Origin: Deinococcales bacterium
GTDB taxonomy: Bacteria > Deinococcota > Deinococci > Deinococcales > JAAFIG01
Direction: 5' to 3'
DNA length: 56,517 bases
Assembly: GCA_025352125.1 (NCBI GenBank)
Contig: JANXTZ010000017.1
Location: 1 to 56,517, forward strand
Within the stretch, counting starts at the first letter, position 1; the number at the start of each line of letters is the position of its first letter. Made by a program: the position numbers and the translations under genes. A model generated the notes under the pieces. That model was not told the origin of the DNA. It saw nothing but the letters and a program-made list of their open reading frames with translations, and did not search any database. Shown here one piece after another: positions 1-8,371 of the stretch.

Positions 1-126
1 GCGTTAGCGCTCGAGGTGCGAAGATCGTTGTTTGCGGTGTTGGAGTGGGTTGTTCTGGAGCGTGAATCGTTTGAACTTGAACCGTATTTACGAGCGGCTA
101 TGCAAGATTATGCGTCTGGTACATAA
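1..126 (+). CDS. C-terminal end of an unknown protein (partial at window start)
   Basis: An open frame enters from the left edge and ends at TAA 124-126, giving 41 residues that end in DYASGT. It contains an in-frame CTC-GAG (Leu-Glu) pair, as real genes here do, and has an amphipathic, Leu/Glu/Arg-rich helical character. No family can be named from so short a tail. It would overlap the 3' end of the minus-strand kinase by 39 bases in convergent orientation, which is unusual but possible. It could be a chance open frame. Confidence 0.4.
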   Translation, partial: ALALEVRRSLFAVLEWVVLERESFELEPYLRAAMQDYASGT

Positions 127-1257
127 GTGCAAGAAATGAGGTAATGGATTTGGATTGTTTTTAAGGTTTTGAATCTGTTGGGTAGTCGTAGAAACGGGCG
201 TTGGCGCGGGCGCCATCTTAGGAAAACTCGAGAACGCCGCATTCGACTGCGAGTTCACCCTCGAGACTCCAGGCTGATTCTGGTACAAAAAATCATCTTT
301 CAGTGTGTTTAAAATGTGCCTTGCGCTTAAAAATCGGTCTTCCAATTTCATCTCGAGCGTGCGGTTGATGATGGTTGCCAGGTTGGGTTTGATGTTCGGC
401 TCGAGTTGTTCAATCGGTTTGAGTTTTACGCCGTTCAACCTCGAGATGGCATCGGGCGGTGTGATGCCCGTGATGGCTTCGTAAAACGTTGCACCCAGGG
501 CGTACAAGTCGGTGGCTGGCGTTAAGGTCACGACCTGCCCGTATTGCTCAAGCGGTGCATAGGCTGGCGTCAATAATCTCGAAGTAACTTTTTTGCTTGA
601 GCCGATGTTGTACTGGGTCACGCTGCCAAAATCGATCAGTTCTGGGCGTTTTGAGGTGAGGATGATATTCGCGGGTTTGATGTCGCGGTGCAACACGCCG
701 AGGTCGTGAACTTCCGCTAAAAGCTCGAGAATTGGTTCGAGCAACGCAATGGCTTCGTTGCTGCTCAATCGTTTTCCACGTGCAATGTATTGCTCAAGGG
801 TTTCGCCTTTGGCGTACTCCATCGCAATGTAAGACGTGTTGTTCTCGGAGATTTGCGCAATGATGGCGGTGGCGCTGGCGTGCTCGATTCTGCCCAGAAT
901 TTCGGCTTCGCGGTTGAAATGCTGGAGTACGTTTTGAAACTCGAGTTGCTGTCCGTGATTGGCGATCACGTTCAAACCATCTCGGGTCACCAGACCATCG
1001 GGAAAGCACTCTTTTAACGCCACGTACTTTTTGGTTGGCAAATCAAATGCCAAGTAAGTGATGCCGAAACCACCCCTGGCGATTTCGTTCAAAACAGTGA
1101 TTTGCCCGTCTGCCAAAGCGGTGTTGGCAGGCAATGCCGAGATTGGGTCACGCGTCTCGAGTTTCAGGTTCACAAGACTCGAGCCGCACGTCAGGCAAAC
1201 GCTGGCTTGCTCGGGGATGCTCGAGTTGCAGTAAGGGCAGGAATTGGGTGTCAGCAT
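88..1257 (-). CDS. Zinc-ribbon serine/threonine protein kinase
   Basis: Eukaryotic-type Ser/Thr kinase, probably cytoplasmic. Numbered from the upstream GTG at 1356, it has a CxxC...CxxC zinc ribbon (C40/C43, C54/C57), a glycine loop RGGFG at 94-98, catalytic Lys in VALKE at 115, HRDIKPAN at 223-230, DFG at 242-244, and an APLEQ segment in place of the usual APE. The KECFP run after the Lys is typical of a bacterial kinase subfamily with KEYFP there. I prefer ATG 1257, which puts the zinc ribbon at the N-terminus; GTG 1356 would add 33 unremarkable residues but sits just after a CATAAT box at 1367-1372. The tail after the kinase domain is low-complexity, with no transmembrane helix. Substrate unknown. 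It is divergent from the SDR gene. Confidence 0.85.
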   Translation of the reverse strand: MLTPNSCPYCNSSIPEQASVCLTCGSSLVNLKLETRDPISALPANTALADGQITVLNEIARGGFGITYLAFDLPTKKYVALKECFPDGLVTRDGLNVIANHGQQLEFQNVLQHFNREAEILGRIEHASATAIIAQISENNTSYIAMEYAKGETLEQYIARGKRLSSNEAIALLEPILELLAEVHDLGVLHRDIKPANIILTSKRPELIDFGSVTQYNIGSSKKVTSRLLTPAYAPLEQYGQVVTLTPATDLYALGATFYEAITGITPPDAISRLNGVKLKPIEQLEPNIKPNLATIINRTLEMKLEDRFLSARHILNTLKDDFLYQNQPGVSRVNSQSNAAFSSFPKMAPAPTPVSTTTQQIQNLKNNPNPLPHFLHLCTRRIILHSRS

Positions 1258-1401
1258 GATCTCAACGGTTTGGTTACGCGACGTAGGGCACTCGAGTTCC
1301 CGAATCAGTTTAAGGCTCGAGCGCCTTGTTTGCAGTTCAACATTTGCATCTGTCACCGTGGCTTGGATTATGCTGTGATGCGTGACGAAACTGGAGGCTG
1401 T

Positions 1402-2175
1402 ATGCGTTTAGAGGGCAAAGTGGCATTGATTACGGGCGCGGCGAGTGGAATCGGCAAAGAATCCGCGTTGCTGTTCGCCAAAGAGGGCGCGAAAATTGTG
1501 GTCGTGGACCTGAACGAAGCACCAGGGCAAGCTGTCGTCGCCAGCATCCTTGAGCTTGGCGGCGAGGCGATCTTTGCCAAAGCCGATGTTTCCAAGGCGG
1601 CGGACGCGAAAAACATGGTGCAGGTCGCCGAGGATTCGTTCGGCAAGCTCGACATCATGTTCAACAACGCGGGCATCAGTCACGGGCAAGACGATGACGC
1701 GATCAACACCGAAGAGGACGTTTGGGATTTGACCTTTGCCATCAATGTGAAGGGTGTGTTCTTGGGTTGCAAATACGGCATTTCAGCGATGCGGCGCAAC
1801 GGTGGCGGCAGCATCATCAACACCGCGTCGTTCGTGGCAATTCTGGGTGCGGCAACCCCGCAACTGGCGTACACCTCGAGCAAGGGCGCGGTGTTAAGCA
1901 TGACCCGAGAACTTGCGGCGATTCATGCGCGTGAAGGGATTCGGGTCAATGCACTATGCCCGGGACCGCTGCGAACAGAGTTGCTGATGAAATATTTGGA
2001 CACCGATGAAAAGCGCAACCGCCGTTTGGTGCACATTCCAATGGGTCGTTTCGGTGAGGCGGTTGAAATGGCAAAAGCCGCCCTGTTTCTGGCGTCAGAT
2101 GACTCGAGTTTCACGACGGGTGCGACTTTTCTTGCCGATGGCGGCATCACCAGCGCCTACACAACCCCGCTTTAA
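1402..2175 (+). CDS. Short-chain dehydrogenase/reductase (SDR)
   Basis: Classical SDR of 257 residues, NAD(P)-dependent, oxidising or reducing an alcohol/carbonyl. Seen: the cofactor loop TGAASGIG near the N-terminus, the acidic VVDLNE end of beta-2 (suggesting NAD preference), the NNAG motif, an active-site Ser in NTASF and the YTSSK catalytic Tyr/Lys, then the PG motif (CPGPLRTE). ATG 1402 is preceded by GGAGG at 1393-1397. The frame stays open 300 bases upstream, but that stretch is the antisense of the kinase. It is followed 15 bases later by a secreted protein and then an aldehyde dehydrogenase, so the alcohol-to-aldehyde-to-acid order suggests a shared catabolic route. The substrate cannot be read from sequence. 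Confidence 0.9.
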   Translation: MRLEGKVALITGAASGIGKESALLFAKEGAKIVVVDLNEAPGQAVVASILELGGEAIFAKADVSKAADAKNMVQVAEDSFGKLDIMFNNAGISHGQDDDAINTEEDVWDLTFAINVKGVFLGCKYGISAMRRNGGGSIINTASFVAILGAATPQLAYTSSKGAVLSMTRELAAIHAREGIRVNALCPGPLRTELLMKYLDTDEKRNRRLVHIPMGRFGEAVEMAKAALFLASDDSSFTTGATFLADGGITSAYTTPL

Positions 2176-2190
2176 GCTTTTGGAGGAATC

Positions 2191-2835
2191 ATGCGAATCT
2201 CGAGTTTGATGATTGTGTTGATGTTCAGTTTTTTGATGTTGGGCAGCGTTTCGTTTGCGAAACCCATTCTGGATTTTCAGCACGAATCGGTGTATCAGTC
2301 ATCATTTTGCCAGCATCACGGCTGTAAGTTTGTCAACTCGAGTTTTGATCATTCGGACGGCATCGATTTTGAGCAGTATTTGTATCAACTCAAAAACGGA
2401 TTGTATTTTGTGGCGGCACGTTTTCCATCTCAAGACAAGAGCATCAACCGTTACGATCATGTTTCTTCCGTTTCAGTTATGGCTCGAGCCACAACCAAAA
2501 ACCTAAAAAAACTCGAGGCGTACTTGCCACAATTTATTGGCGAGAACGCCGTTGGACACCGAATCGATTTTCAATACAATTTTCAGCAAAAATGTGCTCG
2601 AGCCGCCACAACTTCATATCACGGTGACGGTTTGCTCGAGGTGATGATCGTGGGTCACAAAACCTTGACCATCGCTTGCAAGCCTCGAGCCTTTCACATG
2701 CTTTCGATCACGCTGTACTGGGGCGGGACTGAATATTGGATTGACCATTCGTTTGGATTCAATTGCTCGAATCCAGATTTGAAAGGTCTGCCCAGTTGCC
2801 CGTGGGTTGTCGCCCAACCAAGGAGGATATTTTGA
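2191..2835 (+). CDS. Secreted hypothetical protein
   Basis: Protein of 214 residues with a clear signal peptide (hydrophobic core LMIVLMFSFLMLG, then a VSFA-KP cleavage region). The mature part has five cysteines that could form disulfides and no family motif I recognise. A good Shine-Dalgarno (GGAGG) lies just before ATG 2191. It sits in an operon between the SDR and the aldehyde dehydrogenase. Its TGA (2833-2835) overlaps the TTG start of the next gene, so the two are probably translationally coupled. Function unknown. Confidence 0.75.
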   Translation: MRISSLMIVLMFSFLMLGSVSFAKPILDFQHESVYQSSFCQHHGCKFVNSSFDHSDGIDFEQYLYQLKNGLYFVAARFPSQDKSINRYDHVSSVSVMARATTKNLKKLEAYLPQFIGENAVGHRIDFQYNFQQKCARAATTSYHGDGLLEVMIVGHKTLTIACKPRAFHMLSITLYWGGTEYWIDHSFGFNCSNPDLKGLPSCPWVVAQPRRIF

Positions 2836-4193
2836 GTTCCATTGTTGTTCTCGAACCTGCCACTGAACAGATTCTTGCCACGCTGCCCGAGGCGGGAATT
2901 CTCGAGGTTGATGCGGTGGTGCAAAGAGCCAAACGCGCCTTCCCAAAATGGCGTGCCGTTGCACCGGCAGACCGCGCGAATTTATTGCGCAAACTGGGAG
3001 ATGCGATAGACGCCAAACTCGAGTTTTTGGCGAATCTCGAGGCGCGAAACGCGGGCAAACCGATTGGTGGAGCGCGTTGGGAAATTGGCAGCGTCGCACA
3101 GGTTTTCAGGTATTACGCGGGGGCTGTCGAACGTCACACGGGGCAGACGATTCCTGTCGCGGGAGGCGTGGGCATGACCTTCCTCGAGCCTATCGGTGTG
3201 GTCGGTATGATTACGCCCTGGAATTACCCGCTCTTTCTGGCGAGTTGGAAAATTGCCCCAGCTTTGGCGGCGGGCAATTGTTGCGTCCTCAAACCTGCCG
3301 AACTGACCCCGTTGACCGCCATTGAACTCGAGAAAATCGCGCTCGAGGTTGGATTTCCAGAGGGTGTTCTGAACGTTGTGGTCGGTCTGGGACACGTTGC
3401 GGGTCGGGCGCTTGTGGATCACCCCGATGTTGCCAAGATTGCCTTCACGGGCAGCACCGCCGTCGGGCGGGACATTGCCACCCGTGCCGCCGCAAACATC
3501 AAGCGGGTGACGCTCGAGCTTGGCGGTAAAAGTGCCTGCATTGTTTTCGCGGATGCCGACATTGAAAAAGCCGCAAACAGCATTCCAGGCGCGGTGTTTG
3601 ACAACGCTGGGCAAGATTGCTGCTGCCGTTCGCGCTTGCTGGTGCAAAAAAATGTTTTGGATCAATTTTTGGGACACCTCGAGACCGCCATGAAAAACTG
3701 GAAAACAGGCGATCCGTTTGCGGACGGTGTGGACATGGGTCCAGTCATCTCGAGCAAACAACGCGAACGCGTGACCGAGCTGGTGAACTCCTCGACTGTG
3801 CTCTTGCAAGGGACTGCGCCGACTGGCGCGGGATTCTGGTTTCCACCAACCGTTTTGGGTCCAGTCGCGCCCACAGACCGCGTGGCACAAGAAGAAATTT
3901 TTGGACCCGTCACCGCAATTATTCCGTTTGAGACTGAAACCGAAGCCGTCGAACTTGCCAACAGCACCATTTACGGCTTGTCGGGCAGCATCTGGACGCA
4001 GGACGGCGCACGCGCCTTTCGTGTCGCTCGAGCCGTCGAATCTGGCGTTTTGAGCATCAATTCAAACTCGAGTGTGCGTTACACCGCGCCATTTGGCGGC
4101 ATGAAACAAAGTGGTTACGGGCGCGAACTTGGACCAAATGCGCTCGAGGCGTATTCCGAAGTCAAAATGGTGTACTACCGAACCGATGATTGA
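2832..4193 (+). CDS. Aldehyde dehydrogenase (betaine/aminobutyraldehyde type)
   Basis: NAD(P)-dependent aldehyde dehydrogenase of 453 residues, cytosolic. Seen: TPWNYPLFL substrate/cofactor motif, FTGSTAVG cofactor loop, LELGGKSA with the general-base Glu, and a catalytic-Cys segment NAGQDCCCRSR, where the triple Cys and NAGQ are typical of gamma-aminobutyraldehyde and betaine aldehyde dehydrogenases. The C-terminal PFGGMKQSGYGRE signature is intact. Start: TTG 2832, with AGGAGG at 2821-2826 and overlap with the preceding stop. An upstream ATG at 2763 would run 23 residues into the previous gene and lacks this ribosome site. It is the third gene of the SDR operon. The exact aldehyde is unknown. 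Confidence 0.9.
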   Translation: MSSIVVLEPATEQILATLPEAGILEVDAVVQRAKRAFPKWRAVAPADRANLLRKLGDAIDAKLEFLANLEARNAGKPIGGARWEIGSVAQVFRYYAGAVERHTGQTIPVAGGVGMTFLEPIGVVGMITPWNYPLFLASWKIAPALAAGNCCVLKPAELTPLTAIELEKIALEVGFPEGVLNVVVGLGHVAGRALVDHPDVAKIAFTGSTAVGRDIATRAAANIKRVTLELGGKSACIVFADADIEKAANSIPGAVFDNAGQDCCCRSRLLVQKNVLDQFLGHLETAMKNWKTGDPFADGVDMGPVISSKQRERVTELVNSSTVLLQGTAPTGAGFWFPPTVLGPVAPTDRVAQEEIFGPVTAIIPFETETEAVELANSTIYGLSGSIWTQDGARAFRVARAVESGVLSINSNSSVRYTAPFGGMKQSGYGRELGPNALEAYSEVKMVYYRTDD

Positions 4194-4860
4194 ACCGAGC
4201 CTCGAGCAAGTTGAATTTGACACGGCTGGTCTGAAATTTCATTCGGAAACCAACCGTGCTTTAAAGGTTTGGACGAATCCCGAAGCCGATGTCGTGACGC
4301 TCAACTTGTTTGTGAATGCCCCCGAAATTCGCGTGTCACTTTCAAATCCCGAGGGCTTGCGCGAAATGTACCGCGAGCAAGTGACGGCGGCAAAAGGTGG
4401 TTTGATTGAAGTTGGCACGCTCGAGGTGTCGGGAATCCCGAGCATCAAAACCGTTTTCAAACTGCCGCAAAAAATGGCTGGCGTGGCTTACGTCGCCGCG
4501 ATCACGATTCCGTTCAAAGATTTCAGTTTCGTACTGAAAATCACTTGCCAGGAGCGCGGGTTTGGTGGCACTCGAGAAACCAGAATCCTCGAGCAACGAC
4601 GGCTGGCATTGCTCGAGAAAGGGGAGATTCGAGACGTGATGATTGGCTGGACTTCCGATCCTTACGACCCGAATTTTAAATCCGAATTGCTGATGACCTT
4701 TGCCGAAAACGCTGTTTTTGATGCTGACTTTCCAGACCATCCGATTTCTCGAGCACGGTTTTGGATAGAAAAATTTGAGAAGTCTTTGAGGCTCGAGAAA
4801 AGCTTGCTCGGTTTTGAACCGTTTGAGCGGCGCAAGAAAAAACTGTTTGGCTTGTTTTAA
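4186..4860 (+). CDS. Hypothetical protein
   Basis: Soluble protein of 224 residues, no signal peptide or membrane helix. I do not recognise the family. It is rich in beta-strand-like alternation in its first 140 residues and ends with a basic tail (RRKKKLFGLF). ATG 4186 overlaps the aldehyde dehydrogenase stop by 8 bases, so it is the last gene of that operon. Its stop overlaps by 4 bases the stop of the convergent ATE-like gene. The coding frame is supported by dense in-frame CTC-GAG pairs. Confidence 0.7.
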   Translation: MIEPSLEQVEFDTAGLKFHSETNRALKVWTNPEADVVTLNLFVNAPEIRVSLSNPEGLREMYREQVTAAKGGLIEVGTLEVSGIPSIKTVFKLPQKMAGVAYVAAITIPFKDFSFVLKITCQERGFGGTRETRILEQRRLALLEKGEIRDVMIGWTSDPYDPNFKSELLMTFAENAVFDADFPDHPISRARFWIEKFEKSLRLEKSLLGFEPFERRKKKLFGLF

Positions 4861-5504
4861 AGTTTTAGCCAATTGCCGTTCCAATCAAAAAACTCGAGTG
4901 CCGAAAAGCGTTTTTTGTAATCGTAAACCGACGGCTCGAGGGTCGCATATCCAGGGTAATAAAAAGTTTTGCCAAGGTCACGCGAATGCTTGATGCTGCA
5001 CAAAATCAGGTAGATGCCAAGGCTGTGCTTGGACTCTGACGGGTCGTAAATCGAATAAATGCTCGAGGTTGAAGTTGCGCCAATGTCCAGAAAGGTCGCG
5101 GCGATCAAACGTTCGCCTTTGAAGAGCAGTAACTCTTTGGTTTCGCAGGGCACAGTTGCGGGTTGAAAACCCAAAAACGAGTACAACGCTTCGGGGATAT
5201 TTTCGCTAAAACGCTTTGTGTGAAGCGCGAACAACTCGAGCTTTTGACGGTCTATGCTGGCGGCTTGAATTCTGATCTCGAGACTCGAGTTGCGTTTCAT
5301 GACCCGTGCTTGACTGGTGCTGAGCACAAAATTCTCGAGTTGCATTCTTAAGGGCGTGACGGTTTTGAAACCACCAGCCCCAGACATTCGGGAATACCGG
5401 AAAAAGTACGAACCAAAATGTCGCCAACCATCCGCCCAACAACGATCCATCAGTTCTGGACTGGCAAGCTCGAGTTCTCCCGCCTCGTTGATGTTTGGAA
5501 TCAT
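4857..5504 (-). CDS. ATE/Bpt-like aminoacyl-tRNA protein transferase (GNAT fold)
   Basis: Protein of 215 residues resembling arginyl/leucyl-tRNA-protein transferases, which add an amino acid to protein N-termini for degradation. Seen: a region TPLRMQLENF...STSQARVMKRN matching the family's PLRI...F..S.SQRRVLKRN block, and a C-terminal YYPGYATLEPSVYDYKKRFSALE like the family's GY.....MxYKxxFxPxE block. The usual N-terminal Cys-x-x-Cys is absent, so it may use other peptide or tRNA substrates. ATG 5504 overlaps the murE stop by 4 bases, as last gene of the kinase-kinase-murE operon. A link to peptidoglycan crosslinking in FemX-like manner is conceivable from this position, but is inference. Confidence 0.6.
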   Translation of the reverse strand: MIPNINEAGELELASPELMDRCWADGWRHFGSYFFRYSRMSGAGGFKTVTPLRMQLENFVLSTSQARVMKRNSSLEIRIQAASIDRQKLELFALHTKRFSENIPEALYSFLGFQPATVPCETKELLLFKGERLIAATFLDIGATSTSSIYSIYDPSESKHSLGIYLILCSIKHSRDLGKTFYYPGYATLEPSVYDYKKRFSALEFFDWNGNWLKL

Positions 5505-6949
5505 AAGGAGTCAAGGATGGCTCGAGCCTGGGCATTCTCATCCCAAGGTAAAACGTCCAAACCTCGCTCGAGGCTGCGTTCGTGACCCTTTCCTGCCAGC
5601 AATACCGTGTCACCTGGTTTGGCGCTTGATATTGCCAAACCAATGGCGGCGCGGCGGTCAGGCTCGAGCACAAAATTACCACCGTGAATCCGAGCCTCCG
5701 AAGCCATCGTCTCGAGAATGGTGTCCAACGATTCGGTGCGGTGGTCTTCCTCAGTAAATATCGTAAAATCTGAGTTCAGAGCGGCGGCTCGAGCGATGCC
5801 GGTGCGCCTGGAAACGTCGCGTTCGCCTGCCGCGCCAACGACCAGAATGATTTTGCCTGTTGTGGTTGGTCGCAGCGTCTCGAGCGCGGCGGTCAGGCTG
5901 GCTTCGGTGTGGGCGAAATCGTTAAAGACGCGAAATGGTTTGGTTTGCAGCATTTGCATTCTGCCTGGAACGCCTGGGAAAGACTCGAGTCCAGCTTTGA
6001 GTTGCGTTGGGTTCAAACCCATTCTCGCACCGATTGCCAGTGCCGCCAACGCGTTCGCACCGTTAAAAATGCCGATCATCGGCACCCGAGTTTCAAACGC
6101 TCCGAACGGAGATTGCACGAGCATCTCGAGTCCTTCGGTGGTTTCGAGTGATTCCAAAATCTGCCAATCACCATGATGACCGTAACTCCAATGCGGCATC
6201 TCGAGTTGCGGGTAGGTGGCATCGTCGCGGTTTAAAATCCCGAATTTTGAATGCTCGAGCAGCTTGCGTTTGGCGAGAAAATATTTTTCGGCGGTGCCGT
6301 GCAAGTCCAAATGGTCATCGGGTATAAAGTTGACCCAACCGCCCACAGCAAATTCTAGACCCCGCACCCGCTCGAGTTCGAGGGCGTGGCTCGAGATTTC
6401 CAGAACGGCATGGGTACAGCCTGCCTGCGCAAATTTTGCCAGCAATTCTTGAACGGCTGGGGCTTCGGGCGTGGTGAAATGCCCTGGCAGAAATTCTTCA
6501 ATTCCGTTGTACCGAATTCCAACCGTTGAAATGCGCCCGACCTTCAAGCCCGAATGCTCGAGGATGTGATGCGTTAAAACCGTGGTCGTGGTTTTGCCCT
6601 TGCTGCCTGTAATCCCAATCAACTCGAGTTTGCGTCCTGGAAACCCCCAGAATGCCGCAGAAAGGTCGGCAACCGCCCGCCGATCATTTTGGACTTCGAT
6701 GTAAGGAATCTCGAGCGCAAACCCTTCTCGAGTGCCCACAACCGCCAACGCGCCATTTGCCAGAGCCTGGGGAATAAAATCGTGACCATCAAGTCCAGGG
6801 CGGCTCGGGAGCGGCACACCTTGCACGGCAACAAATAAAAACCCAGTTTTGACGCTTCTCGAGTCCAGGGTGATACCCGTTATTTCAGGATCAACTTTGA
6901 GCGTATCGAGCGGTATTTTCGCAAGTTCAAGCAATTTGGAGAGTTTCAT
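5501..6949 (-). CDS. murE: MurE-type UDP-MurNAc-dipeptide:amino acid ligase
   Basis: Cytoplasmic Mur ligase of 482 residues that adds the third amino acid to UDP-MurNAc-L-Ala-D-Glu. Seen: a GITLDSR segment in the N-terminal UDP-binding domain, P-loop GITGSKGKTT at 112-121, EISSHAL at 184-190, DDHLDLHG at 211-218, and FNDFAHT near 342-348. The residue-selecting motif that reads DNPR in diaminopimelate enzymes reads EDHR here (401-404). That argues against meso-diaminopimelate; ornithine would fit Deinococcota, but this is inference. It lies 12 bases after the second deoxynucleoside kinase and overlaps the ATE-like gene. Length is normal. Confidence 0.9.
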   Translation of the reverse strand: MKLSKLLELAKIPLDTLKVDPEITGITLDSRSVKTGFLFVAVQGVPLPSRPGLDGHDFIPQALANGALAVVGTREGFALEIPYIEVQNDRRAVADLSAAFWGFPGRKLELIGITGSKGKTTTTVLTHHILEHSGLKVGRISTVGIRYNGIEEFLPGHFTTPEAPAVQELLAKFAQAGCTHAVLEISSHALELERVRGLEFAVGGWVNFIPDDHLDLHGTAEKYFLAKRKLLEHSKFGILNRDDATYPQLEMPHWSYGHHGDWQILESLETTEGLEMLVQSPFGAFETRVPMIGIFNGANALAALAIGARMGLNPTQLKAGLESFPGVPGRMQMLQTKPFRVFNDFAHTEASLTAALETLRPTTTGKIILVVGAAGERDVSRRTGIARAAALNSDFTIFTEEDHRTESLDTILETMASEARIHGGNFVLEPDRRAAIGLAISSAKPGDTVLLAGKGHERSLERGLDVLPWDENAQARAILDSL

Positions 6950-6961
6950 TCTAAGCTCAGT

Positions 6962-7594
6962 TTAACGTGCTCCCTGCAAAATCGGCACGTCCAAACCGTG
7001 TGCCTCGAGTTGCCCACAAATCCAACCAAAAGCGTACCTGTCCTCAATAAAATCCAGTTCGTCTCCTGGCACGACAATCACGGGTGAAAGGCTGTAATCC
7101 CGAATGAATATTTCGTAGAGTTCGTTCAAATTCTCGAGGTACGAATCTGGGATGGCTTGCTCGTAATCGCGCCCGCGTTTGGCAATGCGGCGTTTTAAAG
7201 TCTGAGTGTTGCAACGAATAAAAACCGTCAGGTTTGGCACGCGCAAGGCAGGCGAAATGCCCTCGTACAATGCGCGGTACGTCGCCCAATCTCGGGCGTC
7301 CAGATGCCCCTGATTCTTGAGGTTTTGCGCAAAAATGGCGGCATCTTCGAACACGGTGCGATCCTGAATCACCCGAGAACCCGCATTGACATCGCGCAAA
7401 TGCTGCTCGAGGCGTTTTGCCAAGAAAAACACTTGCGAATGAAAGGCGAAACGGCTCATGTCGCGGTAGAAATCTTCTAAATACGGATTTTCGTCCACCG
7501 CCTCAAACACTGGTGTTAGGGCGTAATGGCTGGCAAGAAGTTTGGTCAAACTCGACTTCCCAGACCCAATGTTGCCTGCGATTGCCAGATACAT
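6962..7594 (-). CDS. Deoxynucleoside kinase (second of pair)
   Basis: Deoxynucleoside kinase of the dCK/dGK family, 210 residues, phosphorylating deoxynucleosides in the salvage pathway. Seen: P-loop GNIGSGKS at 7-14, the substrate-site QDRTVFEDA motif, and the basic lid RRIAKRGRDYE. It directly abuts its upstream paralogue (its ATG follows that stop without a gap). Adjacent pairs of this type in Firmicutes and Deinococcota typically form dAK/dGK heterodimers, so this pair may too. Base preference cannot be assigned from sequence by eye. Confidence 0.87.
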   Translation of the reverse strand: MYLAIAGNIGSGKSSLTKLLASHYALTPVFEAVDENPYLEDFYRDMSRFAFHSQVFFLAKRLEQHLRDVNAGSRVIQDRTVFEDAAIFAQNLKNQGHLDARDWATYRALYEGISPALRVPNLTVFIRCNTQTLKRRIAKRGRDYEQAIPDSYLENLNELYEIFIRDYSLSPVIVVPGDELDFIEDRYAFGWICGQLEAHGLDVPILQGAR

Positions 7595-8230
7595 TTAAGC
7601 GCTCGCCTGTCCGAGCAACAAACTGGATTTTAAATCCAATTTTGAATGCTCGAGCACCGCAGCAACCACTTGCCGTCGGTGCTCAAAGTTGCCGACGTAA
7701 TCGAAGCTGCCCGCCTGCACCACCAGCAAATTACCAGGGTACTCGAGAAAATACTGGTCGTAATGCTGGTTGAGCCTGTGCAAATAATCGGGGTCAATCG
7801 AGCGTTCAAATTCTCGTCCGCGCCTTGCAATTCGCTCGAGAAGCACGGGCACTTCGGCACGAAGATAAACCGTCAAATCTGGCTGGCGCAGTTGCGGCGA
7901 GAGGTGCGAGTACAAGTCTTTGTAGAGATCAAATTCGGCGTCTTTAAGATTCATGCTGGCAAAAATAAAATCCTTGTCGAACATGTAATCGCTGACCACG
8001 CCCGCATCAAACAGACTTTCTTGCACCAAAGAAGATAGCTGCTTGAACCTCGAGAGCAAGAAAAAGACCTGCACGTTAAAACCAAAGCGTTCCGCGTCCT
8101 GGTAAAAATCTGCCAGAAACGGGTTTTCTTCCACCACCTCGAGATTGAGTGTTGAGCTTGTGACCTCGGACAAGATTTTGCAAAGCGAAGTCTTGCCAAC
8201 CCCGATGGGACCTTCGACGACAATGTACAA
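7595..8230 (-). CDS. Deoxynucleoside kinase (first of pair)
   Basis: Deoxynucleoside kinase of 211 residues. Seen: EGPIGVGKTS P-loop, the DYMFDKDFIF substrate region and the basic lid ERIARRGREFE. Start choice: TTG 8228-8230, with GGAGGA at 8234-8239. An upstream in-frame TTG at 8257 lies on the -10 box TAGAAT (8257-8262) and cannot be in the message. It is the first gene of the operon kinase-kinase-murE-ATE-like. The paralogue next door shares fold and lid but diverges in the P-loop (GPIGVGKT versus GNIGSGKS), which suggests different substrate preferences. Confidence 0.87.
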   Translation of the reverse strand: MYIVVEGPIGVGKTSLCKILSEVTSSTLNLEVVEENPFLADFYQDAERFGFNVQVFFLLSRFKQLSSLVQESLFDAGVVSDYMFDKDFIFASMNLKDAEFDLYKDLYSHLSPQLRQPDLTVYLRAEVPVLLERIARRGREFERSIDPDYLHRLNQHYDQYFLEYPGNLLVVQAGSFDYVGNFEHRRQVVAAVLEHSKLDLKSSLLLGQASA

Positions 8231-8256
8231 AATTCCTCCGCTCAAACTGTATGGCA

Positions 8257-8285
8257 ATTCTAACGGTTGACGCTCGAGAAACCAA
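8257..8285 (-). promoter_or_regulatory. Promoter of the kinase-kinase-murE operon
   Basis: On the minus strand, TTGGTT (8280-8285) and TAGAAT (8257-8262) are 17 bases apart. Transcription would start near 8250, about 20 bases before the TTG start at 8230, leaving room for the GGAGGA ribosome site. Confidence 0.55.
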
Positions 8286-8371
8286 GAACTGGAAATTTGA
8301 AATTATTGTTGAAAATTACGGGCAAGTCTACAGGACATTGTTCTTTGAACAATTGCGCCTAAACTCGAGAC

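Noticed and set aside
1102..1401. N-terminal extension of the short-chain dehydrogenase
   Set aside because: Antisense of the kinase; the ribosome site and family length both place the start at 1402.
2982..3890. 302-codon minus-strand frame inside the aldehyde dehydrogenase gene
   Set aside because: His/Arg/Asn-rich shadow of a well-supported gene on the other strand.
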